Positions 19,242-30,312 of a stretch of DNA of 40,969 nucleotides are shown in pieces (within the stretch, counting starts at the first letter, position 1; every line of letters begins with the position of its first letter). Source of the DNA: Hymenopellis radicata. Lineage: Eukaryota > Basidiomycota > Agaricomycetes > Agaricales > Physalacriaceae. The stretch lies in contig JADNRX010000459.1 in NCBI GenBank assembly GCA_015501595.1, forward strand, positions 1 to 40,969, written 5' to 3'. The position numbers were made by a program, and so were the translations under genes. The notes under the pieces were generated by a model, which worked only from the letters and a program-made list of their open reading frames with translations, made no database searches and was not told where the DNA came from.

Positions 19242-21701
19242 TTAGGCAAGCATCCGGAAAGGATCGGCTCCGCCGTTCTCCAGTGTCGCAAGGACGGCTT
19301 GCCGCACAAGATTGAGATAGGTAGGCAGTCTGTCGCCAAAGTCATCATATAAACGATAGCGAGAATCAGCGATGGTGTTCGTCAATTCAAGGAGGGCCGG
19401 AAGAGCTCTGCAGTGAGGGATCAGTATGTGTCGGAAGGCAAGAAATAAGAGGTCATACTCTTGCACAAATGCTCTCGAGGCATACAGTAGAGCGTGCAGG
19501 CGGATTACCACCTCCGGTATGTATATTCTGCGTATGCGGGCCATGTCCATGCCAACTTCAGCTGCAAGTACCGTCAGGAAGAGAGTAACAGAGGGATTAA
19601 GTAACACCTACGTTTCACTTCACCCTCAGGTATCATCCAATCAGACGTGAGAAGTTTGAGGGCCACCGTACGCGTATCTGCAAGAACTTCCTGTTGAAAT
19701 GTTCAGTATGGCACAACAATTTCAGACGATATTTACTTACATGGTACGCAGATATGGCTTCCTTTGCATGCCGTTGCAGTTTTGACAGCTCTGTGGTTGC
19801 GGTGTCGAGGAGCTGCCACAAGGAGAAGAATTGACGGTAGTGGACATGCTCCGTGTCAGCCATCCGGACAAGGTCCAGCGGAAGAACCGCAAGCAGAGTT
19901 TGTCCATGTGAAGGTAAGCCCATCGCTGTGGAGTATAAGTAGAGTGTTAAGAAGAACGATACAAGAACAACGAACCTAGGAAGTAACGGAAAATGACATT
20001 AGCCTGTTCCAATGCGCTCTCATACGTCGCTTCGTTGAATGTTGTCCATTCAATAGAGCGCAAGAGAAGCGTCTGAGCATCTGTCGGAGGTTGTGGAAGT
20101 CCAAATGTCGGAAGTTCCCCGCTTGGGGGAGGTAGCATGTCGAAAGCTTGCACCAGTGTCTGCTCAGCCGCAGACAGCGCCACACGATCGACATCTAAAC
20201 CGTGCTGTCGAGCTTGGTTCAAAGCACCTCTACGGTCCGCCAGATTGGACTGTATACCTGAATGGACGAGGAATGCGGCATAACGAGTGATCGCGTTGTC
20301 GCCTAGAGCGGCAGCATAGAGCGCAATAAGTTCGTTATGGCCTGTCGACTCGAGCACCGATAAATATGCTTCCAAGATGACCTGTACAGAGTCCGGGGGT
20401 ACGGGTAAGGATATCATCTTGTAGTAAAGGGCTAAATGGGTGAAGAAGCGGATGTATGGGGGAGGACTTCTTGAGGGTACAGGCCGCGTGTGAGACCGAG
20501 AGCAAAGGTATCGAAGACGGACGCCGTTTGGTCGAGCATGACACGGATCTGGGTATGATGAAAAGGATGATCAGACTTTGGGCCTTCTTCGACGCGGATG
20601 TTCTCAAGTCCTTGCAATGCAGTCTGCTGTTCGGCAGTCCATTCGTCGTCCTCTGCATCCTGCTCCTCCTCCGTGAGCCATGGTACAGGGCGGTCAATAG
20701 TTCCCTCCCAGAATGAGGGGATCTTTGCCAGCTCCATGGATATTTTTTCTTCGCAAGTGACGCTTAAGGCGGCCCAGAGGTGGTCATGGAATGTACGACA
20801 TGCGCTTCGCAGAATGTTGGATGATTGGTTGGAAGGCGCGAGGGCAGCGAAGAGTATTCGATCGTGGTTGGGAAGAGACTGATTCAACGCTGCACGAATA
20901 CAGGAAGATTTCCAGAGGTTGCGTTTACGCGTGCCGCGCCATGGTAGCATGTCGTCCTCGCCGTCGGCGTCACCCTTGTCGGTCTCCTCTGTTGACAATG
21001 TCTGCCAGCTGAAGATTTTGGAACCACGTATGGAGGCTGCCCGCCACGGCTGCTGCGTCCTGTGGCAGAGATGGTATGCGTCCTCGAACTTTCCAGCACG
21101 AATGAAGGTATAGAGACATTGGCAGAAGTGCTTTTCGAATTCCTGAAAACAGATGAATAACCGGGTTTATGTTCTTGGGAGTACTCACCATATCCTCCGG
21201 TGCTAGCTGTCCTCTGGTCACCGCGTCTGGGTCCATCTCTTTGACCAGACCTGTCCGAGCCTCTCCCGCTGAACGCGCTGCTTGGTTGATGCGATGTTTC
21301 GTGAAGTTCCAATACGATGTGGTAGCTTCGGGAAACGTCGGATCTGGCGCAGATTCCTGGAGCCACTCGCGCAGGACGATGAGCTCGTTGAGGAAAGGCG
21401 ACGCATTTATTATGCTCTGTGATAGCGTCGACGGTGGCGTGTATGGGTGCAATGAACGTGCTCTCGTGGTTGCTGCTGGTAGCGTTTTTCTCGCCGGGAT
21501 CACTGCCTGCAACAGCGACCACGTATTCGCCTCCATAGTGTACAGCAGCTGCTCGTCAGCGTCGTCCGTGTCCTCCTTCGACTGGAGGCATATTTCCTTC
21601 AATTTTGGAGCAAAGCCCGAATATGGGTCCAGGACCTCCTCGAGCTCCGGGTCATTTTGGAAACAGAGGAATGCGTCCGCGTAATCTTTGTAGGTCGTCA
21701 T
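19242..21701 (-). CDS. Nuclear pore protein Nup84/Nup107
   Basis: A structural member of the Y-complex (Nup107-160 subcomplex) of the nuclear pore scaffold. The start ATG at 21699-21701 begins MTTYKDYADAFLCFQNDPEL; an ATG 17 codons upstream is possible. The family pattern is clear: RAGKFEDAYHLCHRTQQPWR followed by AASIRGSKIFSW at about residues 175-215. Then come ISMELAKIPSFWEG, the helical stretch VILEAYLSVLESTGHNELIA with ALYAAALGDNAITRYAAFL, EQANVIFRYFLG and an Arg/Leu-rich C terminus ending FRMLA. Several short introns interrupt it. It is a housekeeping gene with no expected role in the metabolite genes, yet it lies inside the segment bracketed by the inverted GMC copies. Confidence 0.88.
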
Positions 21702-22143
21702 CGTCGCCAACAGCGAGGAGGGGAAAAGACAATTACGTCTGTGACTGGTCACATCACGAACGCGTCTTTCTTTTCAACCACCATCATCATGTTGACACTG
21801 CGAAAGCACCGATATGAATGCACGGCCTCTCATGCACCTCCATGGTCTGCTCCTCAGTGTGTTTGTTAATTCTGCCACCTTGCGATATCCGACTGAGACA
21901 AACGCTCAGAATCACAATGCCATGGTCATTGGTTTGGACTCTGGCCCCCTCTTCGCGACCTATAAGGACTGCTAAATAGCTCCTTTCCCGTCTCTATCAC
22001 GCACTTTCGGACACACTTTACATTGATACCCACTCGATCTTTCCTGAAGACTGAGAAAGTTTGACATCTGTGTGCATATCTTGGGTCAGTTCTTCCTCTG
22101 TTACTGCAGGGATTATTAACCGGAGGATTCATGGGGGCTTACT
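21702..22143. promoter_or_regulatory. Divergent spacer, Nup84 and kinase-like pseudogene
   Basis: A gene-free 0.44 kb. TATAAG at 21961-21966 could have served the plus-strand kinase-like gene. Nothing else is assigned. Confidence 0.35.
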
Positions 22144-22859
22144 TTGTCAACCTTTCCGGCTGATGAGGTGTACTGGACGCATCTACTTTGGGATATGGGC
22201 TGGAGTACTTTGTGCTATGAATGGGAAAATCTTTTGGTCTGGTTGGTCACTTTCATTTACAAACACATCTTTGTGAATGTGCACTATTTCTCTTATACTG
22301 ACATCAGGCGCACTCACAACAGAGCATAGTGCTTGCCTTCCAACATCTATGTTCGAAGTCTGCTGCAGCGGGTCTGGATCAACCTCCTTTTGTTGTCTCT
22401 CTGATGGCACCGTGCTTAAGACTGGTCCCACCTGGCAGATACGCGCTGAGGTGGATGCCATGCACCTTGTAGCTTCTCAGACAGCGATTCCTATACCACG
22501 TATCTACGACATCTGGTTTGAAGGGGAAAAGGGCTTCATTGTCATGGAGTTCATCGAGGGCGAGAATCTGCCACGCGCATTCTTTACAACCCTCACAGAG
22601 GAGTAGCAGTGTTGTCACGTTTCCCGCACACTTGCGAGCTATCTAGAGCAACTGTGCCTCATGCCACTGCCCGAGACACTGGGGCAGGCAGGTTGGATTG
22701 GTGCAGCGAACGGAGGACCGTTCTGTGAGCCTTGCCTGTCATGGAAACGCGAACCTCTGGGCCCGTTCCCCAGTCTGAGCGCGTCCAACGACTATCATGT
22801 ATCACTACGACAAGTTTGGACGCATACATCCACCGATAGCGGTTCGCCTAGCCGAGTAA
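22144..22859 (+). pseudogene. APH-fold (aminoglycoside phosphotransferase-like) kinase, truncated and broken
   Basis: Agaricomycetes carry many APH-fold kinase-like proteins of unknown substrate. The N-terminal piece reads MSTFPADEVYWTHLLWDMGW. Then come QIRAEVDAMHLVASQTAIPI with PRIYDIWFEGEKGFIVMEFI, matching the N-lobe and the hinge of the family. An in-frame TAG at 22604-22606 interrupts EE-stop-Q before TLASYLEQL. Further on GWIGAANGGPF is readable, then a frameshift near 22797 separates it from DKFGRIHPPIAVRLAE, which meets TAA at 22857-22859. The C-lobe with the catalytic HxD and DFG-like motifs is missing. The break coincides with the inner edge of the right repeat arm (22870). Confidence 0.75.
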
Positions 22860-23578
22860 CGACAATCCATGGAGGCTTCGGTAAAGTCCGGACTCCGATC
22901 TTGACGGCGGTCGGCATCAAATGTGGGTCGACCGCAAGGGCCCGACTCTTCGCTCTCTGCTTCGTCGTTTCGCTGCCAGCTCGACTTGAACACGAATAAT
23001 ACCCTTTATCTGCGGTTTAGTCATTCAACAGCGACCTGTGGTTTTCTGACAGACTATGCGCAATGCTCAGTGCAGTTTAAAAAAAACTCGGATTCTCTCC
23101 TCCTCCCGACATCGCTTTCATTAAGTGGTTCTCCCGCAGATCATCATTCTAACAAACATCGACTCATTTTGTTTGCGGCTCTAGCCCCGGATTGACTGAA
23201 CTCTCTGAGTCTTGAGGATCAACGAAATGACATATGTCCAACTCTGTCTACGCTGTGCTCCGCGGCCCCTGCGCACCCGAGCACAGGCTCTTCCCGCATC
23301 GTTCAAACAGTCAACAAGCCCGCCGTGCTTTGCGGCCCTGTCTATGGCGCTCTGGTTCACAGCCTCATCACCGGCACCTTCTTGAAATCGACATCCCGAG
23401 TGATCCCATTACTCCAAACAAGGCTCTCATACCAGGTACAACTGCGTCTTGGGAATCATGAGACGCGCATGCCTAGTACCGCCTCGACCCAAACCGGGTG
23501 TATTTCTCGGGCGACGTTGTGGGTTTGATGCGGCACCCTTGCGGCGTGGTTCGAAGGAGTGGAATGGGAATGGGACTG

Positions 23579-23586
23579 TATAAAAG
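23579..23586 (+). promoter_or_regulatory. TATA box of the intact GMC gene
   Basis: TATAAAAG 60 bp before the ATG at 23646, conserved in both arms. Confidence 0.7.
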
Positions 23587-23645
23587 GACCAGCGGGTGGT
23601 CGTTGATTTTTCACCATCGTTTGGTTTACTACTACTTCCTCAGAC

Positions 23646-26018
23646 ATGATCTCTCTTCTGGTTGCGTTCTCGCTTGTAAACGCTGCTTTCGCGGCAGTTT
23701 ACACCGATCCCAGCGAGCTTCCGGCTGATAAGGAATACGACTTCATTGTCGTAGGAGGTGATGATTAACAGTCTCTATCAATTCATCTGTATTAATGCGC
23801 CAGTGCAGCGGGGACTGCAGGCAACGTTATTGCGGCTCGGTTGGCTGAGAGCAAGAAGACATCTGTTCTGATCATCGAAGCGGGTCGAAGGTAACTTTTG
23901 TTGTCTATTACTGAAACAGCCATGTTCATTGATTTTGACTAGCAATACCGGATTCGACTCAGACTTGATTACGATTCCTTTCCTGGGCCCGACCGCTTCT
24001 CCGTTCACAACCTTCGATTGGAACTACACTACCGAAGCCCAAGAGGCGCTTCAAAACCAGACCATCGCTTATCCGCGAGGATATGTGCTGGGTGGAAGTA
24101 GTTCGACAAGTACGGCTTCTGCTTTGTCACTTCCATAAGCTAATGTTTCCCTTACAGACTACATGGTCTACACTCGCGGCTCTTCGGACGACTATGACAA
24201 GTTCGCTGAGATCGCCGGTGACGATGGCTGGAATTGGGACAATCTTTTCCCATATGCGCTCAAGGTACCTCTTTCAATATAATCTATATATGACAACCCT
24301 TGCTGATGGTATCACTAGAACGAACGCCACGTTCCTCCCAACGACGTAAGCGGCTCTATCCGTGTTCCTGTACTACTCAGCTGAACTTTCCGTCAAGGGA
24401 CACGACGACAGCGATCAATACATTCATGACCTCCACGGCACCGATGGGCCTCTACTCACAAGTGTCTATGGTTGGCCCGCTGATGTCGATGAAACTGTCC
24501 TCGCTACGACTGAGGAACTAAGCGATGAATTCCCCTTTAACCCTGATTACAACTCTGGTAACATGTTGGGCGTTTCTTGGATGCATAGTAAGTCCTCTCA
24601 TATCTCCGCATACTTATCACTAATATACGTCTGTTAGGCACGATTGGTGGCCCATTCCGAAGCAGCTCCGCCACAGCCTACCTCGAGCCTGCCCTGAAGA
24701 AACGTTCCAACCTCGACCTTCTTTACAACACTCAAGTCACTCGCATCATTCAAACCGGCACCTCCGACGATGACCTCCCACTCTTTACCCAAGTCGAATT
24801 CGCGCGTAACTCCTCTGGTACGTCACTCCTTTTCCCAACCTTATTGTCCGGCTCAGTTCTTTCCAGCTCCTCGGTACACCGCCACAGCCAACAGGGAAAT
24901 AATCCTTTCCGCCGGGGCCATCGGCACACCTCAAATCCTCCTACTCTCCGGTATCGGTCCCGCCGCAGAGCTCGCTGAAGTTGGTATCGATTCCATCGTG
25001 GACCTTGCGGAAGTGGGAAAAAACCTCGTCGACCATCCTCTCCTTCCCATCCAGTGGAGCACCAACAGCAATAACACCTTGGACCCGTTCTTCCGCCCAG
25101 GACCTGCTCTCGATGCAGCGCTTGATGAGTACCACCAGAACAAGTCCGGCCCACTGGCCGCTAATGGTGTTTCGAACCATATGTACGTCTTGCACGCTAC
25201 GCGATGCGTGCATGTTTATTGATACGTTGTAGGGGTTTCTTCCGTTTTCCTGAAGACTCGGATGTCCTAGCCGAATTCGACGATCCCACCAGCGGTCCAG
25301 GAGCTCCTCACTTTGAGCTTGCATTCGCTGTACGTGCTCACCCCATATCCTCCGCCACAACTAACTCATCTCCCCAGAACGGCTTCTTCACAACCTCTCA
25401 ACAAATCCCCACGTCCGGGTCCTACTTTTCCATGATAAACGTCGTCGTCACCCCCACCTCTCGTACGTCCGTCCCCCCTCCCCTCCCCAAACCATTTTAA
25501 CTTTTCCTTTCTAGGCGGCGAAGTAACCCTCACATCAAACGACCCCTTCGCGCACCCCAACATCGACCCTCGGATGCTCAGCACGGACTACGACGTCGCC
25601 GCCATGATCGGGAGCGTCCAGGCCGCGCAGCGCTTCACCGCCGCGAGCGCCTGGAGCGATGTCATCACGGGACCGTACATCGACTCTGTGAACGCGACGA
25701 CCCCCGAGGGCATCCAGGAGTACATGTCGCTGTGGGCTACGACCATCAAGCACCCGTTCTGCACCGCCAGGCTGAGCAGCGTCGAGGGCGAAGGTGTCGC
25801 CGATGGGCAACTGTTGCTCAAGAACGCCGCGGGCGTTCGGATTGTTGACGCTTCTGTATTCGTAAGTCGCTTCTTTCAGTGTACTGAAACGTTTCTGACG
25901 TTTCCGACAGCCTATCATTCCGGCTGGCCATCCTCAAGCGATGATCTATATCGTTGCAGAGCGCGCTGCCGATGTCATCAAAGAAGCCCATGGTCTCCCT
26001 GTTTGGTATTTAAACTGA
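23646..26018 (+). CDS. GMC oxidoreductase, aryl-alcohol-oxidase-like (intact copy)
   Basis: A secreted FAD-dependent alcohol oxidase of the AA3 group; such enzymes oxidise aryl or related alcohols and make H2O2. Twelve exons total 1818 nt, all in phase, giving 605 residues. The protein starts with a signal peptide, MISLLVAFSLVNAAFA. The dinucleotide-binding motif DFIVVGAGTAGNVIAARLAE spans an intron. The GMC signature-1 area has YVLGGSSSTNYMVYTRGSSD. Signature 2 is GAIGTPQILLLSGIGP. The catalytic pair is in IKHPFCTARLSS and IIPAGHPQAMIY, matching the two His of aryl-alcohol oxidases. Exon 5 is only 27 nt (NERHVPPND), and the intron after it uses a CAAG acceptor. The gene may oxidise an alcohol made or chlorinated by the neighbouring enzymes, or act separately in lignocellulose decay. 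Confidence 0.95.
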
Positions 26019-26273
26019 ACGGTCCTGCGGAACACAGTCTTTATTTCCTTAAGTATTTACTATCACTATCTGTACGGTACCAATAATCCTAATAGAGTCC
26101 TTTAAATCTGTACGTTGTCATTGGACTTCATTTTATTACCTCCAGCGGCGCTGAAGGATGTGGATTGACACCATATGTATGTATGAGCTTGGAGTTGAAG
26201 TTGACAGTGAAGTGATCATGAGTAGAGTTGAGGAATGTGGACAAGCGAGGGGAATTTAGATCACTACTGGCTA

Positions 26274-26726
26274 TTAGTATCTCAACCTCTCGTGAAGAAG
26301 GTCTTGGCCAGTCTGCCAGCGCTCCTTCTCCTCCTCGAGCTCCGCACGGATGGAGCGCTCAGTCGTGTTGGCAAACACAATGCCACGGTTATCCATCGAC
26401 AATGCTCGGACGGCATCAATGACCCAATCCTGGCAGTCCCAATCGGTGCGGTGGCGGTGGATGGGAACGGCTCTGAGCCACTTCTCCAAGTTCGGTATGT
26501 CAGAGGCTGCAACTTCGCCAACCTGCACGCCGCCGCAGTACTTGTTGTCTGCGTCGATGGTAAAATCAGCGGATTCGAAGCAGAAGGAGTCCATGCCTCC
26601 TATCAGTTGAAAGACGCGCGCGGAGCCCAGTACGATATCAGTGATAACCGCGAGCGCCCAATGCTCTGTGCGGCGAGGATGAGCTAGGAGCTCGTACTGG
26701 GAGATGATTACTGGGAGTTTCGACAT
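26274..26726 (-). CDS. Hypothetical protein with HWALAV and CQDWV motifs
   Basis: An intronless frame of 150 codons. It starts MSKLPVIISQYELLAHPRR and contains EHWALAVITD at about residues 21-30 and DWDCQDWVIDAVRAL near residue 95. It ends in a charged helix, RSIRAELEEEKERWQ. The pair of an N-terminal His and a later CQDWV resembles a group of small uncharacterised mushroom proteins I recognise only as a pattern. A His/Cys arrangement could suggest a papain-like or NlpC-like fold, but that is speculation. Codon use and conserved-looking motifs argue it is real; its antisense frames are by-products. Confidence 0.6.
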   Translation of the reverse strand: MSKLPVIISQYELLAHPRRTEHWALAVITDIVLGSARVFQLIGGMDSFCFESADFTIDADNKYCGGVQVGEVAASDIPNLEKWLRAVPIHRHRTDWDCQDWVIDAVRALSMDNRGIVFANTTERSIRAELEEEKERWQTGQDLLHERLRY

Positions 26727-28411
26727 GGGAGAACAAATGTGCGTGGGAAGTGAAGATGGCTGATATAGTCATGTAGGCTTGTAGCTATGTGTGGGACGAG
26801 CGTGAGAAGCCAATTATTGTTAGCTGGATCTACGTGAGTTTACGAACGGCTAGGGTAATCGTAAGATAAGGAAGGGACGACCTGACCAGGACTGACGATG
26901 TGTGGGCCGAGCGACTTGCAAGTTGCCACGCGGATGGCCTGATTGGGCCGGTGACACGTGCGCCCAAAGGCTTTCCTCGTTACACTCACGACGCTCGACG
27001 ACGACGACGACTGCCCGCCATCCTCTGCTACAGCGTGGACATCGGCACTAGTTATTTTATTTTGCCCACTCTCCACATCTCTATTTTGTTATGATTGATC
27101 AGCATTTTTGACAAGTATCACGCCTGCTTGAGTGTTTGGGTCTCCTTCTGGTTGCGCCCGGGACTCGCAGGTGTACTGAGATTGAACCTGCCAGAATTCA
27201 CTCACCGCTCTGTCTGTCGAGTTGAGTGTTCCACAGCCATTTGGGAGCACCGAGTCGCGGGAGCGAGGTGAATTGGACTCGGAAATGTATTGGGTCATAC
27301 ACCAAACCACGTACGTTTCGCGAGCTTCTCTATGCTCTACAGAGCAGGACCTGATACCTTGTATCGTTCTGATGTGCACTCTGTCGAAGCAATTTTGTCT
27401 TTTTCTTTCAAAGTGAACACACGGTCTGCGGTGATGATTCTCGCGGCCATCGCAGTGGAGCAGAATCACCTGACGTCGGCTGCAGCTTTCGCATTTTGCT
27501 TCCGCTATACCCCCGCCGTACCCGACAAGTTACTTGACCTTGACAATGATATGTCCTGTTACTTGCGATGACACCTTTGGATACAGATTGTGATCCCTCC
27601 CGGTATCACCTTTCCCTCTCTAATTCGAATGGAATCGTTGACCAAAATTAACCATTCGTGCGCAGTGATCTTCGGCCCCCAGACGCACACCTTTGTGTAC
27701 GTACTACAACAACTTCGGATCCGCAAAATCGCCTTCTTTTCTGTTCGGACTTGCAGTTGATGCTGTGTGTCTTGGATAGGTAGGCCTTGACTGCGTTCCG
27801 CTGCACATTTCCTGATAGGTGGCTTGGTGAACGTCGTCCACGGCTACGGCAGCGTCATGACACTCGTCTCATGCCTTCCGATGTGGAGGTTGTTTATGCT
27901 TTTCGGGAATGCTAAGACATCATGACAGATGGAAGAGCGACGATTATCGTCCACGTCCGCTGGTCGAGTCCTCGGTCTGAACTGTCTGAGAGTTCATTAT
28001 AATGGTGTGGCCGAAGTGGGGTGAGTATTTCCATAAATAGTCTGCAAATCCGTGATTGATATCTTCAGAACAAACCCTCCTTTCTTGGATAAAGATTGTT
28101 AGCGCACAATTTTAGATGAATCCCGAGCGTTCAAGAACGTTCGAGTTCTAATCTGCTCTAGTTCAACATTGACACAGTGACCAGCACCTGTGATCGCGCA
28201 CGGCTAAACGATGCACCTTATTTTCTCAGTCACTCGTTCCCCTTCGAGTCCTCCCCCGCGAACTATCTCGAATGTTCCAAATCGATGATGATTCATTTTT
28301 ATCGAACGTGATTCTCGTTCGTTTACACGCTGTCATCATGGCGATATGTGTAATTCGTCACACGCCGAATGACTCAGGGTAAGTACGTGGTGTTTCCCCC
28401 TCCGCCGCAGT
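26727..28411. other. Long intergenic stretch, no gene seen
   Basis: About 1.7 kb. Short frames on both strands around 27090-27570 overlap each other and lack recognisable motifs. I see no tRNA and no inverted-repeat element. Confidence 0.45.
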
Positions 28412-28418
28412 TATAAAG
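28412..28418 (+). promoter_or_regulatory. TATA box
   Basis: TATAAAG 40 bp before the ATG at 28452 of the following hypothetical gene. Confidence 0.55.
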
Positions 28419-28451
28419 GAGGTGCTCCGTTAGGGCTGCGGTTTGCTACGG

Positions 28452-29033
28452 ATGACCCCCTTTAAAACGCGACACTACCAACCCTCGACATCATTCGAAT
28501 CTCCCACCATGATCGCACTCGACATTTCCTCACCCATGTACGCCACCAATGGTCGCCAGCACCCATTCGTCGAAACACCTGACCAGCGCGTCGCACGCGC
28601 GGAGTTTGTGAAGCCGAGAGATGGCGACAAGCGCGTCGCCGCGTGGGTTAATGGGCAGAGGCAGCAGAACATCAGTCTGTGGGTGGCAACTCCTCTGGAG
28701 AACAAGCCTGCCTCGCACTATCCGCGGCACTATCGCGAGCCGCAGATTCACCAGCCGCACCTCTTTTCCATCCCAGAAGATCCCATTTCCAATTCCTACT
28801 GCTACTCCGTGCCATACATCCACCCCGACGACGAGGAACCCTTCATCTTCTACTCGACGTCTGCGCCCAAGACCGCATACGACGTGGAGTCCGAGATCAT
28901 CTACTCCACACCTCCTGCTGTGACTCCGCAAGCGAAACCGCGTCGGGCGCGGCACGCCCGGCACCGCCGGCAACTGTCAGACCATTCGTCAGGTCTGGAT
29001 GTCATTCCTGAGGAGGCCGCAGTCGAGAGTTAA
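28452..29033 (+). CDS. Hypothetical protein, low complexity, Pro/Ser/basic tail
   Basis: 193 residues in one exon. The first ATG after the TATA box is used; an in-frame ATG at 28509 (MIALDISSPMYATNG) is an alternative start. Recognisable stretches are NISLWVATPLENKPASHYPR, SVPYIHPDDEEPFIFYST and a basic segment, PRRARHARHRRQLSDHSS, near the C terminus, followed by the acidic end VIPEEAAVES. No domain is recognised. Third-position GC is high, as in the real genes here. It could be a small regulatory or nuclear protein, but nothing shows this. Confidence 0.6.
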   Translation: MTPFKTRHYQPSTSFESPTMIALDISSPMYATNGRQHPFVETPDQRVARAEFVKPRDGDKRVAAWVNGQRQQNISLWVATPLENKPASHYPRHYREPQIHQPHLFSIPEDPISNSYCYSVPYIHPDDEEPFIFYSTSAPKTAYDVESEIIYSTPPAVTPQAKPRRARHARHRRQLSDHSSGLDVIPEEAAVES

Positions 29034-29771
29034 GCGCCATGCCAGCCTCCTTCAAACCTTGGCCATGCCCGCCGAAACAATCATGTGTCTTGAGCTTTGC
29101 TCGACTACTCCCTTCAGGCCGCGCCCCTCGATGTGAGGATTTATATATGCCGGGGAGCTAATAATACCACATCCCATACCTATCACCCATTACTACTGAG
29201 AGATATCCAGTTACCTGTAGATAGTGTTTAATCAGTAATGGGTTGTCGCACAAAATCATCATCTTATTTTTGCAGGTCGGTTACATACCGTACGGCTCCG
29301 AACGACGCCTGTTAGGCTGCTACAAATGCAACACGTATATGTTTTTTCACAAACGATCAGTATATTCAATCGATAATAAATTAAATTCTTGGCACTCCTC
29401 TTCTTTCAATGCCGTGGCAATCATCAGGAACGTTGAGGTGGGATCGGTGGGAGCCGGTGGGTAGATCCAGCTGAAACCTATCGTGAGTCCGTTCCTTGCC
29501 CCAAGTTTCAGAGCAATGGATCAGAAGTTGTGGGGCTCTCACAGTCGTAAGGCTAGTCCTTCCGAGTTGAACGATGAGGCCTTCAAAACCTCTCCTTCAG
29601 CGACGTACTCTAGAAAGTTGCACGGTAAGATATTGACGAGATACGACAGGAAAATGTCTAGTGAAACGATTCTATTGTATTAGCTATTCACAGCCTGGGG
29701 ATTTCGTGAAGATGGGAGGCTGAACAGAACGCGAAAGTACACAACTCTAACACCCTTCAGAGTCTGGCACA
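29034..29771. other. Intergenic, no gene seen
   Basis: The 3' flank of the hypothetical gene followed by AT-richer DNA. No motif is recognised in the short open frames. Confidence 0.45.
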
Positions 29772-30312
29772 TCAGCTTAAAGACTGGCGCTGAACGCCCG
29801 TCACTGTGGATCCAGCTCGAGAAGTACGAGCAGCAGCATCCGAATCCAGCTTCTCAGCAAGATCGATCTGTGCTTTGAATTCGCGCTTTGTGATCTTCGG
29901 AAATCCTACGCTCATTGAACCGCAAGAAACGACAAGGAAATAAACATATAACATTATGATGGCCGTCCTTTCTTGGAAGTCATCCCAGTCTACCCAGAAG
30001 TCCACGACCGAGGAGAAGTTGTGGCGAGGCAGAAGGTCTTCGAAGTTGGGGTCAAGAGTATGATATTCGGTATGGATAGACTCTTTTTCCCACCATCTGG
30101 CGGATGCGACAGAGCACCGGGGTGTGAAGCGGAATGCTATGCATCTGTGGCCATCGTTCAAGGGATCTGCTCTGGCAGTCGGACTGTTCTGAGCCGTCGG
30201 AAGTCCCTGATCCTGGGCGCGGTCACATTAAAATAAAGAATGGCTGTACTTTGACTTCATCGTCAGAATTCGGGTCAGGCACGAAATCGCCGCCAGTGGC
30301 AGCCATCCTCAT
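29772..30312 (-). CDS. Hypothetical two-exon gene
   Basis: A minus-strand frame reads from HRCIAFRFTPRC through SARWWEKESIHTEYHTLDPN and SSVVDFWVDWDDFQERTAII to a C terminus GVQRQSLS. An upstream exon starting MRMAATGGDFVPDPNSDDEV joins in phase through an intron with GTACAG donor and ATCAG acceptor (about 30190-30235). The predicted product is about 165 residues. The hydrophobic MLYVYFLVVSCG could be a membrane segment, or the sign of a retained intron. I do not recognise the family. Confidence 0.4.

Larger units (their letters stand above)
22870..26165. repeat. Right arm of the large inverted duplication
   Basis: Partner of 7537-11061 in reverse orientation. It contains the intact GMC gene, its TATA box and about 0.75 kb of upstream DNA. 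Its inner edge abuts the truncated kinase pseudogene, while the left arm abuts unrelated DNA, so the edge marks a rearrangement breakpoint. Confidence 0.9.

Noticed and set aside
20884..21522. Minus-strand open frame of 212 codons
   Set aside because: It is another reading frame of the Nup84/Nup107 exons.
26228..26687. Plus-strand open frame of 150 codons
   Set aside because: It is antisense to the better supported CQDWV protein and has no conserved motif.
27089..27571. Overlapping frames of 93-126 codons on both strands
   Set aside because: No signal peptide, domain or plausible splicing; the two strands compete and neither has gene-like codon use.
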